64,000 bases of DNA, taken from NCBI RefSeq assembly GCF_900996235.1, contig NZ_CAAJGM010000208.1, positions 682,001 to 746,000 on the forward strand, written 5' to 3'. Position numbers and translations under genes: made by a program. Position 1 is the first letter of the stretch. Every line of letters starts with the position of its first letter. Positions 8,410 to 17,341 of this stretch are shown here, piece by piece. The notes beneath the pieces are model-generated. The model was not told the DNA's origin and did no database searches. It worked only from the letters and a program-made list of their open reading frames with translations. The DNA comes from Paraburkholderia sp. BCC1885. GTDB taxonomy: Bacteria; Pseudomonadota; Gammaproteobacteria; Burkholderiales; Burkholderiaceae.

Positions 8410-9171
8410 TTGACCCATCCCGACCATTCGACCCGTTCGACCCGTTCGACCCGCTCGACTCATTTGACCGAAGGCACCGCCGGCGCGCGCGACATCATCC
8501 CCATGATGGTCGGCGCGGCGCCGTTCGGCGTGATCTTCGGCACCCTCGTCACTTCCGGGCCGCTGCATCTGTGGCACGGACAACTGATGTCGCTCGTCGT
8601 CTTCGCCGGCTCCGCCCAGTTCATCGCGCTCGGTCTGATCGCCGGCCATGCGAGCTTTGCCGTGGTGTGGGCCACCACCCTCGTCGTCAATCTGCGGCAC
8701 GTGCTGTACAGCGCCACGCTCGCGCCCTACGTCTCGCATCTGCCGCTGCGCTGGCGCCTCGCGCTCGGCGGCGTGCTCACCGACGAAGTCTTCGCGGTCG
8801 CCTGGGCGCACTACCGGCACCATCCGCCCGGCTCGGTGAGCCCATACTACTTCCTCGGCGCGGGCCTCGCCATGTATCTCAACTGGCAGATCTGGACCCT
8901 GGCCGGGCTGCTGTTCGGCGCGGCGTTCCCCGGCCTGCAGTCGCTCGGGCTCGATTTTGCAATGGTCGCCACCTTCATTGCGATCGTCGTGCCGCAACTG
9001 GTCGCCCTGCGCTACCTCGCCGCCGCCGTCGTCTCCGGCGCGCTGGCCTTTTTCTGGCAAGGATGGCCGTACAAGCTCGGCCTGCTCGGCGCGGTGTTCG
9101 CGGGCGTCGCGATCGGCGTGCTGCTGTCGCGCCCTGGCCGTCAGCCGCGCACGGCGGAGGCGGCACGATGA
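8410..9171 (+). CDS. azlC: AzlC family branched-chain amino acid exporter, large subunit
   Basis: Inner-membrane large subunit of the AzlCD/YgaZH exporter family, 253 residues, with several membrane helices and the family motifs PFGVIFGTL, FAGSAQFIALGLI and NLRHVLYSA. The start is TTG at 8410-8412: a perfect AGGAGG (8399-8404) sits 5 bp upstream and no in-frame ATG occurs until inside the first conserved helix. The stop overlaps the azlD start. The N-terminal tail carries a 9-bp in-frame tandem repeat (Ser-Thr-Arg units) listed separately. Confidence 0.88.
   Translation: MTHPDHSTRSTRSTRSTHLTEGTAGARDIIPMMVGAAPFGVIFGTLVTSGPLHLWHGQLMSLVVFAGSAQFIALGLIAGHASFAVVWATTLVVNLRHVLYSATLAPYVSHLPLRWRLALGGVLTDEVFAVAWAHYRHHPPGSVSPYYFLGAGLAMYLNWQIWTLAGLLFGAAFPGLQSLGLDFAMVATFIAIVVPQLVALRYLAAAVVSGALAFFWQGWPYKLGLLGAVFAGVAIGVLLSRPGRQPRTAEAAR
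8428..8454 (+). repeat. 9-bp in-frame tandem repeat in the azlC N-terminus
   Basis: Three tandem copies of TCGACCCG(T/C), each encoding Ser-Thr-Arg, followed by a degenerate fourth unit. Being 9 bp, gain or loss of units would keep the azlC frame. Confidence 0.9.
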
Positions 9172-9494
9172 TGAACTACGTCGTCCTGATACTCGGCATG
9201 GCGCTGCTCACGTGGATCATCCGCGCGGCCGTGTTCGTGCTCGGCGACCGGCTGGTATTTCCGCCGCTCGTGCGCACCGCCCTCGGCTTCGTGCCGGTGA
9301 CGGTGCTAACGGCCATCATCGTGCCGATGGCCGTCGCGCCGCACGGTGGCGGCGCCGAGCTGAGCTGGCGCAATCCGCAGCTGGCCGGCGCGCTCGCCGC
9401 CATCGCGGTCAGCGCGCTGACGCGCCGGCCGCTGCTGACCATCGCGCTCGGGCTCGCGGTGTTTTTTGTCTGGCAAGGCGTCGTGCTCAAATAG
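9168..9494 (+). CDS. azlD: AzlD family small subunit of branched-chain amino acid exporter
   Basis: 108-residue inner-membrane partner of AzlC, with about four hydrophobic helices and the family pattern TWIIRAAVFVLGDR near the N-terminus. The ATG at 9168 overlaps the azlC stop as ATGA; the next codon is also ATG. Translational coupling to azlC fits a two-subunit exporter. Confidence 0.88.
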   Translation: MMNYVVLILGMALLTWIIRAAVFVLGDRLVFPPLVRTALGFVPVTVLTAIIVPMAVAPHGGGAELSWRNPQLAGALAAIAVSALTRRPLLTIALGLAVFFVWQGVVLK

Positions 9495-9770
9495 AGCGCC
9501 CTGTCTACAAACATGCCGGCGGCGCGGTCAGCCTTGTGCAGCGCCGCATCCAGCGTTTTCCGCGGACGGACGGGCCTTGCATGTCCTCAAGTTTTATCCT
9601 GATCCGCCGTTATGCAGTCGAGGTCCGCTCGTCGGGAAGTCATCCCCGCTGGTTATGCGGCAACAAAGCAGGATCAACCGCGTCGGGCATCGACGCCGCC
9701 CTCGCACAGGAGTTGTTCGCAGAGGACGGCGCTTTGCGATGTCACGCGGGAGGACCAAACGGGATAAGAC

Positions 9771-10553
9771 ATGGGTCAGATCACCCTTTCACTCAAAGAC
9801 GAAACCGTCGCCACTTTGCGCAAGGACTTCGACGCTTTTTTGCGCGTCTCGCTGAAGCTCGACCCGCAATTTGCCACGCCGTCGTTTGAGGATTTTTTGC
9901 GCGCCAAGCTGCTCGACAACATGCTGCCGCTCACCGAACACGCGGTGAAGCGGATGTTGCAGGGCGGCCAGTATGCGTGGGCCAAACGCACGCTGGACAA
10001 GGAATTTCCGGATGTCGTGGCGATTTTGATGCAACAGGCGTCGGAATTCGGCTTCGGCTTTGCGTCGCGTTCGGAATGGACGCCTGAGGAACTCGCCAAG
10101 CAGTGCCACGACTGGGCCGCGGCGATCGTCAAGGAATCGGAAGGCGACGAGTCGCTGGTCGACCCGCTCGCCGCGCAGATCAAGAGCGCCGCGCAGGACA
10201 TCCAGGCGCTGGAAGAGGCCATGCAGACCCCGGCGTGGCGGCTCGTCGAGTCGCTGCGGCAGCGGGTCTACGAAGCCAAGGTGGCGTGCGAGACGAACGT
10301 CGGCAGCACGGCGCGCGAAAAGCTCGGCGAATTGCGCGGCCTGCTGCGTCTGGGTATTTCACACGGCTCGTTCCAGAAGCAGGAAGCGCAGCAGATCATG
10401 GAATATCTGCGTTTGCTGAAGCCAGAGATCTTCGTCGAAGAACCCTACGACATTTTCTCGCGCCTCGCGGCGTGGCTGCGCGCGTTCTTTACGCCGCCGC
10501 CGCGGCCGACGCAGACCCGCCAGCAGCAACAGCAGCCGCCGCAGGCGCGATAA
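9771..10553 (+). CDS. Conserved hypothetical cytoplasmic protein
   Basis: 260 residues, no signal peptide and no membrane segment. Mostly charged and probably helical, with a likely coiled region around residues 105-190 (including IKSAAQDIQALEEAMQ). The C-terminus is rich in Pro and Gln (PPPRPTQTRQQQQQPP). I do not recognise a domain. It converges on the UvrD-like helicase gene, with 14 bp between the stops. GGGA lies just upstream of the ATG at 9771. The 276 bp upstream (9495-9770) hold no gene I can support. Confidence 0.7.
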   Translation: MGQITLSLKDETVATLRKDFDAFLRVSLKLDPQFATPSFEDFLRAKLLDNMLPLTEHAVKRMLQGGQYAWAKRTLDKEFPDVVAILMQQASEFGFGFASRSEWTPEELAKQCHDWAAAIVKESEGDESLVDPLAAQIKSAAQDIQALEEAMQTPAWRLVESLRQRVYEAKVACETNVGSTAREKLGELRGLLRLGISHGSFQKQEAQQIMEYLRLLKPEIFVEEPYDIFSRLAAWLRAFFTPPPRPTQTRQQQQQPPQAR

Positions 10554-10567
10554 GCCGCGCCGCGCGC

Positions 10568-12733
10568 TCAGTCCCACATTCTTTTCAGCTTCGCGGCAAT
10601 CTCGAGCTTCGCCTGAGCCGCGGCGGCAAGTCCCGCTACGCTCGGCGCGGTGGGCTGAGGGATGCGCGGCCACGCATAGGCGTCGAAGAGCGGCAGCAGA
10701 TGCGCCGGGATAAAACGCGTGCGCGACGCCCAGACGTGCCGGTCGCCCAGTTGCGTCTGGTTATGCACGTAAAAGCGCTGCGGCACGACGATGTGCAGAT
10801 CCTCTTTCGCGCGCGTCATGGCGACGTAGAGAAGACGGCGCTCCTCGTCGATTTCCGCCTCGCTGCCGGTGCCGAGATCCGACGGGATGCAGCCATCCAC
10901 GCCGTTCAGCACGAACACATTGCGCCACTCCTGCCCTTTGGCCGAATGGATCGTCGAGAGGATCAGGTAGTCCTCGTCGAGCAAGGGGACGCCGGACTCG
11001 CCGCTGGTGGCATCGGGCGGGTCGAGCGTCAGTTCTGTCAGGAAGCGCTCGCGCGACGCGTAGGTGGCCGCGATGCTTTCCATCTGCAGCAGATCCGCGT
11101 GACGCATGGCGGCGTCCTCGTGATTGCGCTCGAGATGCGGCTCGTACCAGCGGCGGATCTGCTCGAATTCGGCCGGCCACGCCGAACCTCGCCGGCACAC
11201 GCTCGACATCAGCGCCACGAACGGCTGCCAGTCTTCAAGGGTGCGCGGCGGCGGGACGAAGGCGGCGAGCGCCTCGATGGTATTGGCGGCGCGGGCCGCG
11301 ATGTCGTCGAGCAGGCGCGCGGCCGTCGCCGGCCCCACGCCCGGTAGAAGCTGCGTGACCCGAAACCCGGCCACCCGGTCGCGCGGATTTTCCGCCCAGC
11401 GCAGCACCGCCAGCACGTCCTTCACGTGCACCGAATCGAGAAACTTGAGGCCGCCGAATTTCACGAACGGGATGTTGCGCCGGGTCAATTCCACTTCCAG
11501 CGCGGCGCTGTGGTGCGCCGCGCGAAACAGCACCGCCTGCGACTTCAGCTTCATGCCGCCCTCGCGCGCTTCGAGCACCTGTTCGACCACGTAGCGCGCC
11601 TGCTCGGCTTCATCCACGACGCTTACGAGACGCGGACGCTGCGCCGAGGCTGTGTCGGTCCAGAGATTTTTGGTGAAGCGTTCGCTGGCGAGTTCGATTA
11701 CCGCGTTCGACGCCGCGAGAATCGGCTGCGTGGAGCGGTAGTTGCGCTCAAGCGTGACCTGCTTCGCGGGCGGATTGAAGTGCGTCGGGAAATCGAGGAT
11801 GTTGCGCACCGTCGCGCCGCGAAACGAATAGATCGACTGGGCGTCGTCGCCCACCACGGTGAGGCCGCGGCCGTCCGGCTTCAGCGCGAGCAGGATCGAC
11901 GCCTGCAGGCGGTTGGTGTCCTGATACTCGTCGACCAGCACGTGATCGAAGCGGCCGGCGAGGTCGGCGGCAATCGCGGGCTGGCCGGCCATCAGGGACC
12001 AGTAGAGCAGCAGGTCGTCATAGTCGAGCACGCTCTGCTTCTGCTTGGCCTCCACGTAAGTGGCGAACAGCATGCGCAGGTCCGCCTCCCATTCACGGCA
12101 CCACGGGAAGGCGCTCGCCAGCACGTCCGCGAGCGACGCGCCGGTGTTGACGACGCGCGAATAGATCGCAAAGCAGGTGCCCTTGGCCGGAAAACGCCGC
12201 TCCTTCGCCGACAGCCCGAGTTCGTGGCGCACCAGGTTCATCAGGTCGGCGGAGTCTTCACGGTCGTTGATCGTGAAGGTGGGCGCGAGGCCGATCAGCT
12301 CGGCGTACTCGCGCAACAGTCGCGCGCCGATGCCGTGAAACGTGCCCGACCACGTCAGACCTTGCGCCACCGCGGCCCGCGCGCCGAGCGCCTCGCCGGC
12401 GATGCGCGTGACGCGGCGGGTCATTTCGACGGCGGCCCGGCGCGAAAAGGTCAGGAGCAGAATGCGGCGCGGATCGACGCCCTTGACCACCAGATACGCG
12501 ACGCGATGCGCCAGCGTGTTGGTCTTGCCCGAGCCCGCCCCGGCAATGACCAGCAAGGCGCCGGCCGGCTGGACGGGGTTCCCGGCGCCGTATTCGACGG
12601 CTTCGCGCTGCGCCTCATTGAGCTTCGCCAGCCAGGCGGCGGTATCGGACGGCGCGGAGTCGGCAACGGAGAGCACGTTTGGGTCGAAGGTTGGAGTCGT
12701 GGATGGGCGCGGCGTCGCATACTGTATATCCAT
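10568..12733 (-). CDS. UvrD/Rep-family ATP-dependent DNA helicase
   Basis: Superfamily 1A 3'-5' helicase, 721 residues. Walker A AGAGSGKT is at residues 64-71, motif Ia at LLTFSRRAAVEM, Walker B DEYQD at 268-272, then GDDAQSIYSFRGA, a NYRS motif, STIHSAKGQEW and YVAMTRAKEDL, so every helicase motif is intact. The first about 35 residues form a low-complexity extension. The start ATG at 12731-12733 is inside a LexA-like box, which suggests damage-inducible repression and a repair role. It is a shorter relative of UvrD/Rep, distinct from PcrA, RecB and AddA. Confidence 0.92.
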   Translation of the reverse strand: MDIQYATPRPSTTPTFDPNVLSVADSAPSDTAAWLAKLNEAQREAVEYGAGNPVQPAGALLVIAGAGSGKTNTLAHRVAYLVVKGVDPRRILLLTFSRRAAVEMTRRVTRIAGEALGARAAVAQGLTWSGTFHGIGARLLREYAELIGLAPTFTINDREDSADLMNLVRHELGLSAKERRFPAKGTCFAIYSRVVNTGASLADVLASAFPWCREWEADLRMLFATYVEAKQKQSVLDYDDLLLYWSLMAGQPAIAADLAGRFDHVLVDEYQDTNRLQASILLALKPDGRGLTVVGDDAQSIYSFRGATVRNILDFPTHFNPPAKQVTLERNYRSTQPILAASNAVIELASERFTKNLWTDTASAQRPRLVSVVDEAEQARYVVEQVLEAREGGMKLKSQAVLFRAAHHSAALEVELTRRNIPFVKFGGLKFLDSVHVKDVLAVLRWAENPRDRVAGFRVTQLLPGVGPATAARLLDDIAARAANTIEALAAFVPPPRTLEDWQPFVALMSSVCRRGSAWPAEFEQIRRWYEPHLERNHEDAAMRHADLLQMESIAATYASRERFLTELTLDPPDATSGESGVPLLDEDYLILSTIHSAKGQEWRNVFVLNGVDGCIPSDLGTGSEAEIDEERRLLYVAMTRAKEDLHIVVPQRFYVHNQTQLGDRHVWASRTRFIPAHLLPLFDAYAWPRIPQPTAPSVAGLAAAAQAKLEIAAKLKRMWD

Positions 12734-12739
12734 ACAACC
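12720..12739 (-). promoter_or_regulatory. LexA-like SOS box overlapping the helicase start codon
   Basis: On the + strand CTGT (12722-12725), 8 bp, then ACAA (12734-12737): one change from the CTGT-N8-ACAG LexA core, and the spacer is AT-rich as in good boxes. It covers the helicase ATG, where bound repressor would block initiation of transcription or elongation. Confidence 0.55.
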
Positions 12740-12794
12740 GGGGACGACAAGCGCCCTTTTTTCGGCCTGACGTCAGTCGGAGCGCGAAAAAGAA

Positions 12795-12829
12795 AAGCGG
12801 CCCGGGTGCTAGAGCACCACGGGCCGCTT
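12795..12829 (-). terminator. Strong Rho-independent terminator after the small secreted-protein gene
   Basis: 9-bp outer stem AAGCGGCCC / GGGCCGCTT enclosing a second stem GGTGCT / AGCACC. On the minus strand it is followed by CTTTTCTTTTT. It ends the leftward gene at 12861-13112 and insulates the helicase. Confidence 0.88.
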
Positions 12830-12860
12830 CTCGCCGGCGAATTTCAGGTCGCGCGAAAAC

Positions 12861-13112
12861 CTATTCCTTCTTCGCGTCCTTTTCCTTGGCATCGGCGGCG
12901 GCCTTGTCGGCATCCGTCTGGGCGTCGGTTTTGGATTTGTTGGCCTTGGCCTGAGCGACATCGGACTTCTTGTCCGCCTTCGACTGTTCCTTGGCGGCCT
13001 TCTTGTCCGCGTGCGTCGGCGTGGCGGACGGGTCCGCGGCCTGCGCGAGGGCAACTGACGACAGGCAGCCCGCTATCAACGCCACGTAAATTCTGCTCAT
13101 AGGCTTGTTCAT
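12861..13112 (-). CDS. Small secreted Lys/Ala/Asp-rich protein
   Basis: 83 residues. A signal peptide (about 1-25, ending LAQA) is followed by a highly charged tail of short ADKK/AxAK-type units, predicted disordered or helical, with no cysteine in the mature part. The start at 13110-13112 is supported by GGAGG 7 bp upstream. A longer reading from 13145 would add residues before the signal peptide. It resembles the next upstream gene (13260-13673) in signal peptide and Lys-rich composition, so the two may be paralogs. Function unknown; a periplasmic or extracellular location is inferred. Confidence 0.75.
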   Translation of the reverse strand: MNKPMSRIYVALIAGCLSSVALAQAADPSATPTHADKKAAKEQSKADKKSDVAQAKANKSKTDAQTDADKAAADAKEKDAKKE

Positions 13113-13259
13113 GCATGGCCTCCATGATGGCCCGAGGTAAATCAAATCAAGTCAAAGCGAATCGAGCCGGGGCGAACCGGCCGGGGCGCGGGCAAAGGCG
13201 CACCGACCGGGCGGTCAGGCCGCCCGAAACGACGGTCCGGCGCCCTCAGATTTCAGTGA

Positions 13260-13673
13260 TTAATGCTTGGCGTCCGACGGATCGCCCTGACCCGGCGTCT
13301 GGCCTTGCATGTCCGCCTTCATTTCGTTGTTGGCCGTCTGCTTGTCGGCCTTCTTGTTGAGCTTGGCGTCCTTGACCTGCTGCTTGTAGCTCGACTTGGC
13401 GGCCGCCTGCTGTTCCTTCAATTGCGCCTTCGACGACTTCTTCGACGCGCTGTATTCAGCATTCGCCTTGGCGTCGGCGTCGCGCTTTTGCACCAACGGA
13501 TCGGTCGATCCCGGTGCCGTCAGGCGCTGCGGCGCCGGCGTCGCGGGCTGCACGCCCTGGGCGGCCGGCGCAGCGTTGTCGGCATCCGGTTGTGCGTTGG
13601 TCTGGGCAAACGCGCCAGTGACGGCAAAAGCACTCAGGGCGGTACCGATCAGGAGCGAACGAATCTGGGTCAT
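13260..13673 (-). CDS. Small secreted Lys/Ala/Gln-rich protein
   Basis: 137 residues. Signal peptide about 1-23 (MTQIRSLLIGTALSAFAVTG..., cleavage near AFAQ), a Pro/Ala-rich linker, then a basic region with repeated Lys pairs (YKQQVKDAKLNKKADKQ) ending QGDPSDAKH. No conserved domain recognised. The ATG at 13671-13673 has GAGAGGA about 6 bp upstream; upstream in-frame codons are not signal-like. It lies 147 bp from the related gene at 12861 and runs in the same direction, apparently with its own transcription unit. Confidence 0.75.
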   Translation of the reverse strand: MTQIRSLLIGTALSAFAVTGAFAQTNAQPDADNAAPAAQGVQPATPAPQRLTAPGSTDPLVQKRDADAKANAEYSASKKSSKAQLKEQQAAAKSSYKQQVKDAKLNKKADKQTANNEMKADMQGQTPGQGDPSDAKH

Positions 13674-14030
13674 GGTTATCCTCTCTAAAATTGTTGTTAC
13701 GACGCGGGCGTCGGCGCTTCCATCCCCAGTCAGACAGCAACTGGACGCCGACCGCAGCACTGACAGTGCAGCCTGCCCGGTCTGTCATCACCAGCCGTCA
13801 AATGCAGCCATGTGGCAGTGAAGTCACAAAACAGCACGAAGACAGCAGGCTTTTCTACAGACCAGCCCGTTGCGAGTGAAGTTCTCAAGAAGCGCCCGCT
13901 GTTACGGAACGTTTCATTTTCTAACAATCACCCGACACCTACTTTCATTTATCCGATGTCCGCATTGCCAGGGCCGATGTGCCGGCTTCTGACTTATGAT
14001 GCGAACCCCGTTACCCGAAGTGCAATCGCC
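13674..14030. other. Intergenic region between divergent genes
   Basis: 357 bp between the leftward secreted-protein gene and the rightward S4-domain gene. It must hold both promoters. Base composition is more AT-rich near 13900-13960, where the S4-gene promoter would be expected. I see no small gene, repeat or RNA in it. Confidence 0.6.
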
Positions 14031-14249
14031 ATGCCTAACCTTGATTTCACCCTGACCGGCGACTATGTCGAACTGCACAATCTCCTGAAGATAACGGGCC
14101 TTGCCGACAGCGGCGGCTCCGCGAAATTAATGGTTGCCTCGGGCGATGTGACCGTCGACGGCCGGGTCGAACTGCGTAAAACCTGCAAAATCCGCGCGGG
14201 GCAGGTCGTGCTGCTGGGCGACACGCGCATTGCGGTCCACGAGGCTTAG
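14031..14249 (+). CDS. S4-domain RNA-binding protein (YbcJ-like)
   Basis: 72-residue stand-alone S4 domain. The core SGGSAKLMVASGDVTVDGRV followed by ELRKTCKIRAGQVV is the classic S4 RNA-binding loop. Size and pattern match the YbcJ family, small RNA-binding proteins thought to act near the ribosome. The ATG at 14031 gives the standard family start; the open frame continues upstream to 13812 without any domain character. The MATE exporter gene follows on the same strand after 195 bp. Confidence 0.88.
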   Translation: MPNLDFTLTGDYVELHNLLKITGLADSGGSAKLMVASGDVTVDGRVELRKTCKIRAGQVVLLGDTRIAVHEA

Positions 14250-14444
14250 CCACCACCCAAGGCCCGCGGATGCCGTCCCACGCCACGGCCGGTGATAGCT
14301 TGCAGTGGCCGCGATTGCCCTCGCGGTCGCGCCCAAAACCCGCACCAAAAATGTGCTTACAGATCGACAACCGCGCGCCTGGCCCATAAGCTGTCAGTTT
14401 TGACAGATACGGCGCGGGCGCCGCCCCGCCACCTCGCACGACCG

Positions 14445-15827
14445 ATGACCCAATCCGGCTTCTCCCGCGTGGCCGTCCCGCCGCCGACCCTGACGCGTCA
14501 CGCCGCCGACACCGCCCGCCTCGCCGCCCCGCTCGCCATCGCCCAGTTGTCGCAGATGGCCATGGGCGTCACCGACACGATCCTGCTCGGCGCGCTCGGC
14601 CCCGACTCGCTCGCGGCCGGCGGCCTCGGCGCGAACCTGTTTTTCGTGGTCGTGACGCTGCTGCAAGGCGTGCTGACTTCGGTGAGCGTGAGCGTCGCGC
14701 ACGCCCGTGGCGCGCAGGCGGAGAACCGTGTGCCGGACATCTACTGGACCGGCCTCGTGATGTCGGTGCTGCTGGCGATCCCGGCCTTCGCGCTGCTGTC
14801 GTTCGCCGCGCCGATCCTCGCGGCCTTCGGCGAACCGGCGCTGCTCGCGCACAACGTCGGCGAATATGCGGCGATCGTGCGCTGGGGCGCGCCCGGCAGC
14901 CTGATCGGGATTGGCCTGATGCGCTCGTTCCTGCCGGCCATCGGCGCGGCGAAGCGGCTGCTGTGGGTCTCGCTGGTGGGCGTGCTGATCAACGGCTTTC
15001 TGAACTACGGCATGATCCACGGCGTGTTCGGCCTGCCGCGCCTCGGCTTCCTCGGCTCGGCGTGCGGCACGACCATCACCGTCTGGATCACCGCGCTCGT
15101 GCTGATGGCGTGGCTGCATCTGCGGCCGCGCTACCGGCATTTCGTCACCGCGGCGCGGCCTCGCTTGCCGCTGATGGGCGAGCTGTTCGGCATCGGCTGG
15201 CCGGTCGCCATCACGTATGGCGTCGAATCCACGCTGTTTCTCGCCACCGGCCTGATGGTCGGGCTGCTCGGCGAAGCCCAGCTGGCCGCGCACCAGATTG
15301 CGCTGAACGTCGCGTCCGTGGCTTTCATGGTGCCGCTTGCCATCGGCCAGGCGGCCAATGTGCGGGTGGGCTACTGGTCCGGCGCGGGGCAGCCGCTCGC
15401 GGCACGCCATGCCGGCTTCGTGGCGCTCGGCCTCGGCGTCGCCTTCATGTCGTTGTCGGGGCTTCTGCTGATACTCGCGCCGCACTGGATCGTCGGCCTG
15501 TATCTGCATCTGGACGATCCGGCCAATGCGGCCACGGTCAAGCTCGCCAGTTCGCTGCTCGGCGTGGCCGCGATCTTCCAGATCGTCGACGGCATGCAGA
15601 CGGTGGGCTCCGGCTGTCTGCGCGGCCTGAAGGACACCCGCGTGCCGATGATCGCCGCGGCGTTTGGCTACTGGGGCATCGGTTTTCCGACCGGCTACGT
15701 GCTGGCGTTTCACCTCGGCCTGGGCACGCGCGGCCTGTGGTGGGGGCTCGCCGCAGGGCTCGCGAGCGTCGCGCTGCTGATGACGCTGCGTTTTCACCGC
15801 CTCAGCCTGCGGCGTGCGGACGGTTAG
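14445..15827 (+). CDS. MATE family efflux transporter
   Basis: 460-residue inner-membrane antiporter with twelve predicted helices in two similar halves. The MATE signatures QLSQMAMGVTDTILLG near the N-terminus, AHQIALNVASVAFMVPLAIG in the middle and SGCLRGLKDTRVPM in the C-half are clear. It resembles NorM-type multidrug exporters driven by Na+ or H+; the substrate cannot be read. The ATG at 14445 follows the usual family start. The bile-acid-symporter-like gene follows after 154 bp on the same strand. Confidence 0.9.
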   Translation: MTQSGFSRVAVPPPTLTRHAADTARLAAPLAIAQLSQMAMGVTDTILLGALGPDSLAAGGLGANLFFVVVTLLQGVLTSVSVSVAHARGAQAENRVPDIYWTGLVMSVLLAIPAFALLSFAAPILAAFGEPALLAHNVGEYAAIVRWGAPGSLIGIGLMRSFLPAIGAAKRLLWVSLVGVLINGFLNYGMIHGVFGLPRLGFLGSACGTTITVWITALVLMAWLHLRPRYRHFVTAARPRLPLMGELFGIGWPVAITYGVESTLFLATGLMVGLLGEAQLAAHQIALNVASVAFMVPLAIGQAANVRVGYWSGAGQPLAARHAGFVALGLGVAFMSLSGLLLILAPHWIVGLYLHLDDPANAATVKLASSLLGVAAIFQIVDGMQTVGSGCLRGLKDTRVPMIAAAFGYWGIGFPTGYVLAFHLGLGTRGLWWGLAAGLASVALLMTLRFHRLSLRRADG

Positions 15828-15981
15828 GCGCGGACGGTTAAAATACCCTCCGGTTAGTCTCCCGGCCCATCCCGGTCACCCTCGCAGCAGGTCCACGCGT
15901 CCCACGAGGACGCGCCCGCGCCGCCGCCGTCTTCAGCACAACGATTCATCCAAAAACAAACAGTATCAAGGACCTCCTGAC

Positions 15982-16938
15982 ATGCTTGCCCGGGTTACCC
16001 GTCTCTTCCCGCTGTGGGCCGTGCTGATCTCGCTCGCCGCCTATTTCTCGCCGGCCTCCTTCAGCTTTATCGCCCCGCACGTCACCACGCTGCTGACCAT
16101 CATCATGCTGGCGATGGGCGTGACCCTTTCCATTGCCGATTTCCGGCGCGTCTTTACGCGGCCCGCGCCGGTCGTCGCCGGCATCGTGCTGCACTATCTG
16201 GTGATGCCGCTCGCCGCCTGGGCCATCGCCCGGGTGCTGCGCATGCCGCCCGATCTGACCGCCGGCATGGTGCTGGTGGGCAGCGTCGCGAGCGGCACGG
16301 CCTCGAACGTGATGATCTATCTGGCGCGCGGCGACGTGGCCTTGTCGGTGACGATCAGCGCGCTGTCGACGCTCGTGGGCGTATTCGCCACCCCGCTGCT
16401 CACGCGCCTCTATGTCGACGCGTCCATCGTCGTCGACGTGCACGGCATGCTCATGAGCATTCTGGAGATCGTCGCGCTGCCGATCGTCGTCGGCCTCGTC
16501 ATCAACCATCTGTTCGGCAAGCTGGTGCGCAAGGTGGAACCGGTCCTGCCGCTCATCTCGATGATCGCGATTCTGCTCATCATCTCGGCCGTGGTGGGTG
16601 GCACGCAGAAGAGCATCGCTTCGGTCGGGCTGGTGGTGATGGTGGGCGTGGTGCTGCATAACGGCATCGGCCTGCTCGGCGGCTATTGGGGCGGCCGGCT
16701 GCTCGGCTTCGACGAAGCCGTGTGCCGGACCCTCGCCATCGAAGTTGGCATGCAGAACTCCGGCCTCGCGGCCACGCTCGGCAAGCTGTATTTCTCGCCG
16801 CTCGCGGCATTGCCGGGCGCCCTGTTTTCCGTGTGGCATAACCTGTCGGGATCGTTGCTGGCGGGCTATTGGGCCGGTCGTCCGGCCAAAGGCTCCACGC
16901 ATCGCGACGCCGCCGCCTTCGACGTCAGGCGCGGGTGA
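15982..16938 (+). CDS. Bile acid:sodium symporter (BASS) family transporter
   Basis: 318 residues with 9-10 hydrophobic segments. Family motifs are visible: LTIIMLAMGVTLSIADF, GSVASGTASNVMIYLARGD and AIEVGMQNSGLAATL, which include the residues that form the Na+ sites in structurally known BASS proteins. Bacterial members move organic acids such as pantoate or pyruvate; the substrate here is unknown. The ATG at 15982 is preceded by AAGGA about 8 bp upstream. The upstream frame back to 15814 is low-complexity and not included. Confidence 0.88.
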   Translation: MLARVTRLFPLWAVLISLAAYFSPASFSFIAPHVTTLLTIIMLAMGVTLSIADFRRVFTRPAPVVAGIVLHYLVMPLAAWAIARVLRMPPDLTAGMVLVGSVASGTASNVMIYLARGDVALSVTISALSTLVGVFATPLLTRLYVDASIVVDVHGMLMSILEIVALPIVVGLVINHLFGKLVRKVEPVLPLISMIAILLIISAVVGGTQKSIASVGLVVMVGVVLHNGIGLLGGYWGGRLLGFDEAVCRTLAIEVGMQNSGLAATLGKLYFSPLAALPGALFSVWHNLSGSLLAGYWAGRPAKGSTHRDAAAFDVRRG

Positions 16939-17341
16939 AATAACGGCGTGAGAAAAAGCCGTGGCCAAAGCCGCAGAGCCGCAATCGCAAAAGTTCACGG
17001 CAGTTCCTGAAGCGCTGGCGTTGTTTTCGTCCCTGACGAGCGCAGCGCCGGCACGGGTTCAAACGAGGCGGGCGTGGCCGGCCATGCTTCAACCCGCGCA
17101 CGCCTCACCTCACCTCACAATTAATCAGCATACCGAATCAACTCGGGCATCACTGATTCATCCACATTCACCGCGTCACGCGAAAACCCTTCGCGCTCCG
17201 CCCACCGCCGCGCGTCTGCGAACTCCCGCACTCGTCAGACCCATTCCCCCTTAGAATGCTTTCCTCACCAGCGCCCAGACGCCATGCCTATGCGCCTGCG
17301 TCGAATCAGCGTGTGCGAACCGAATCCAGCGGAGGAACAGC
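16939..17341. other. Gene-free stretch
   Basis: 403 bp between the BASS transporter and the phospholipase-D-like lipoprotein. Short ORFs here have Arg/Pro/Ala-rich products typical of GC-driven shadows. Apart from the ribosome-binding site at 17331-17335 I see no supported element. Confidence 0.55.
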
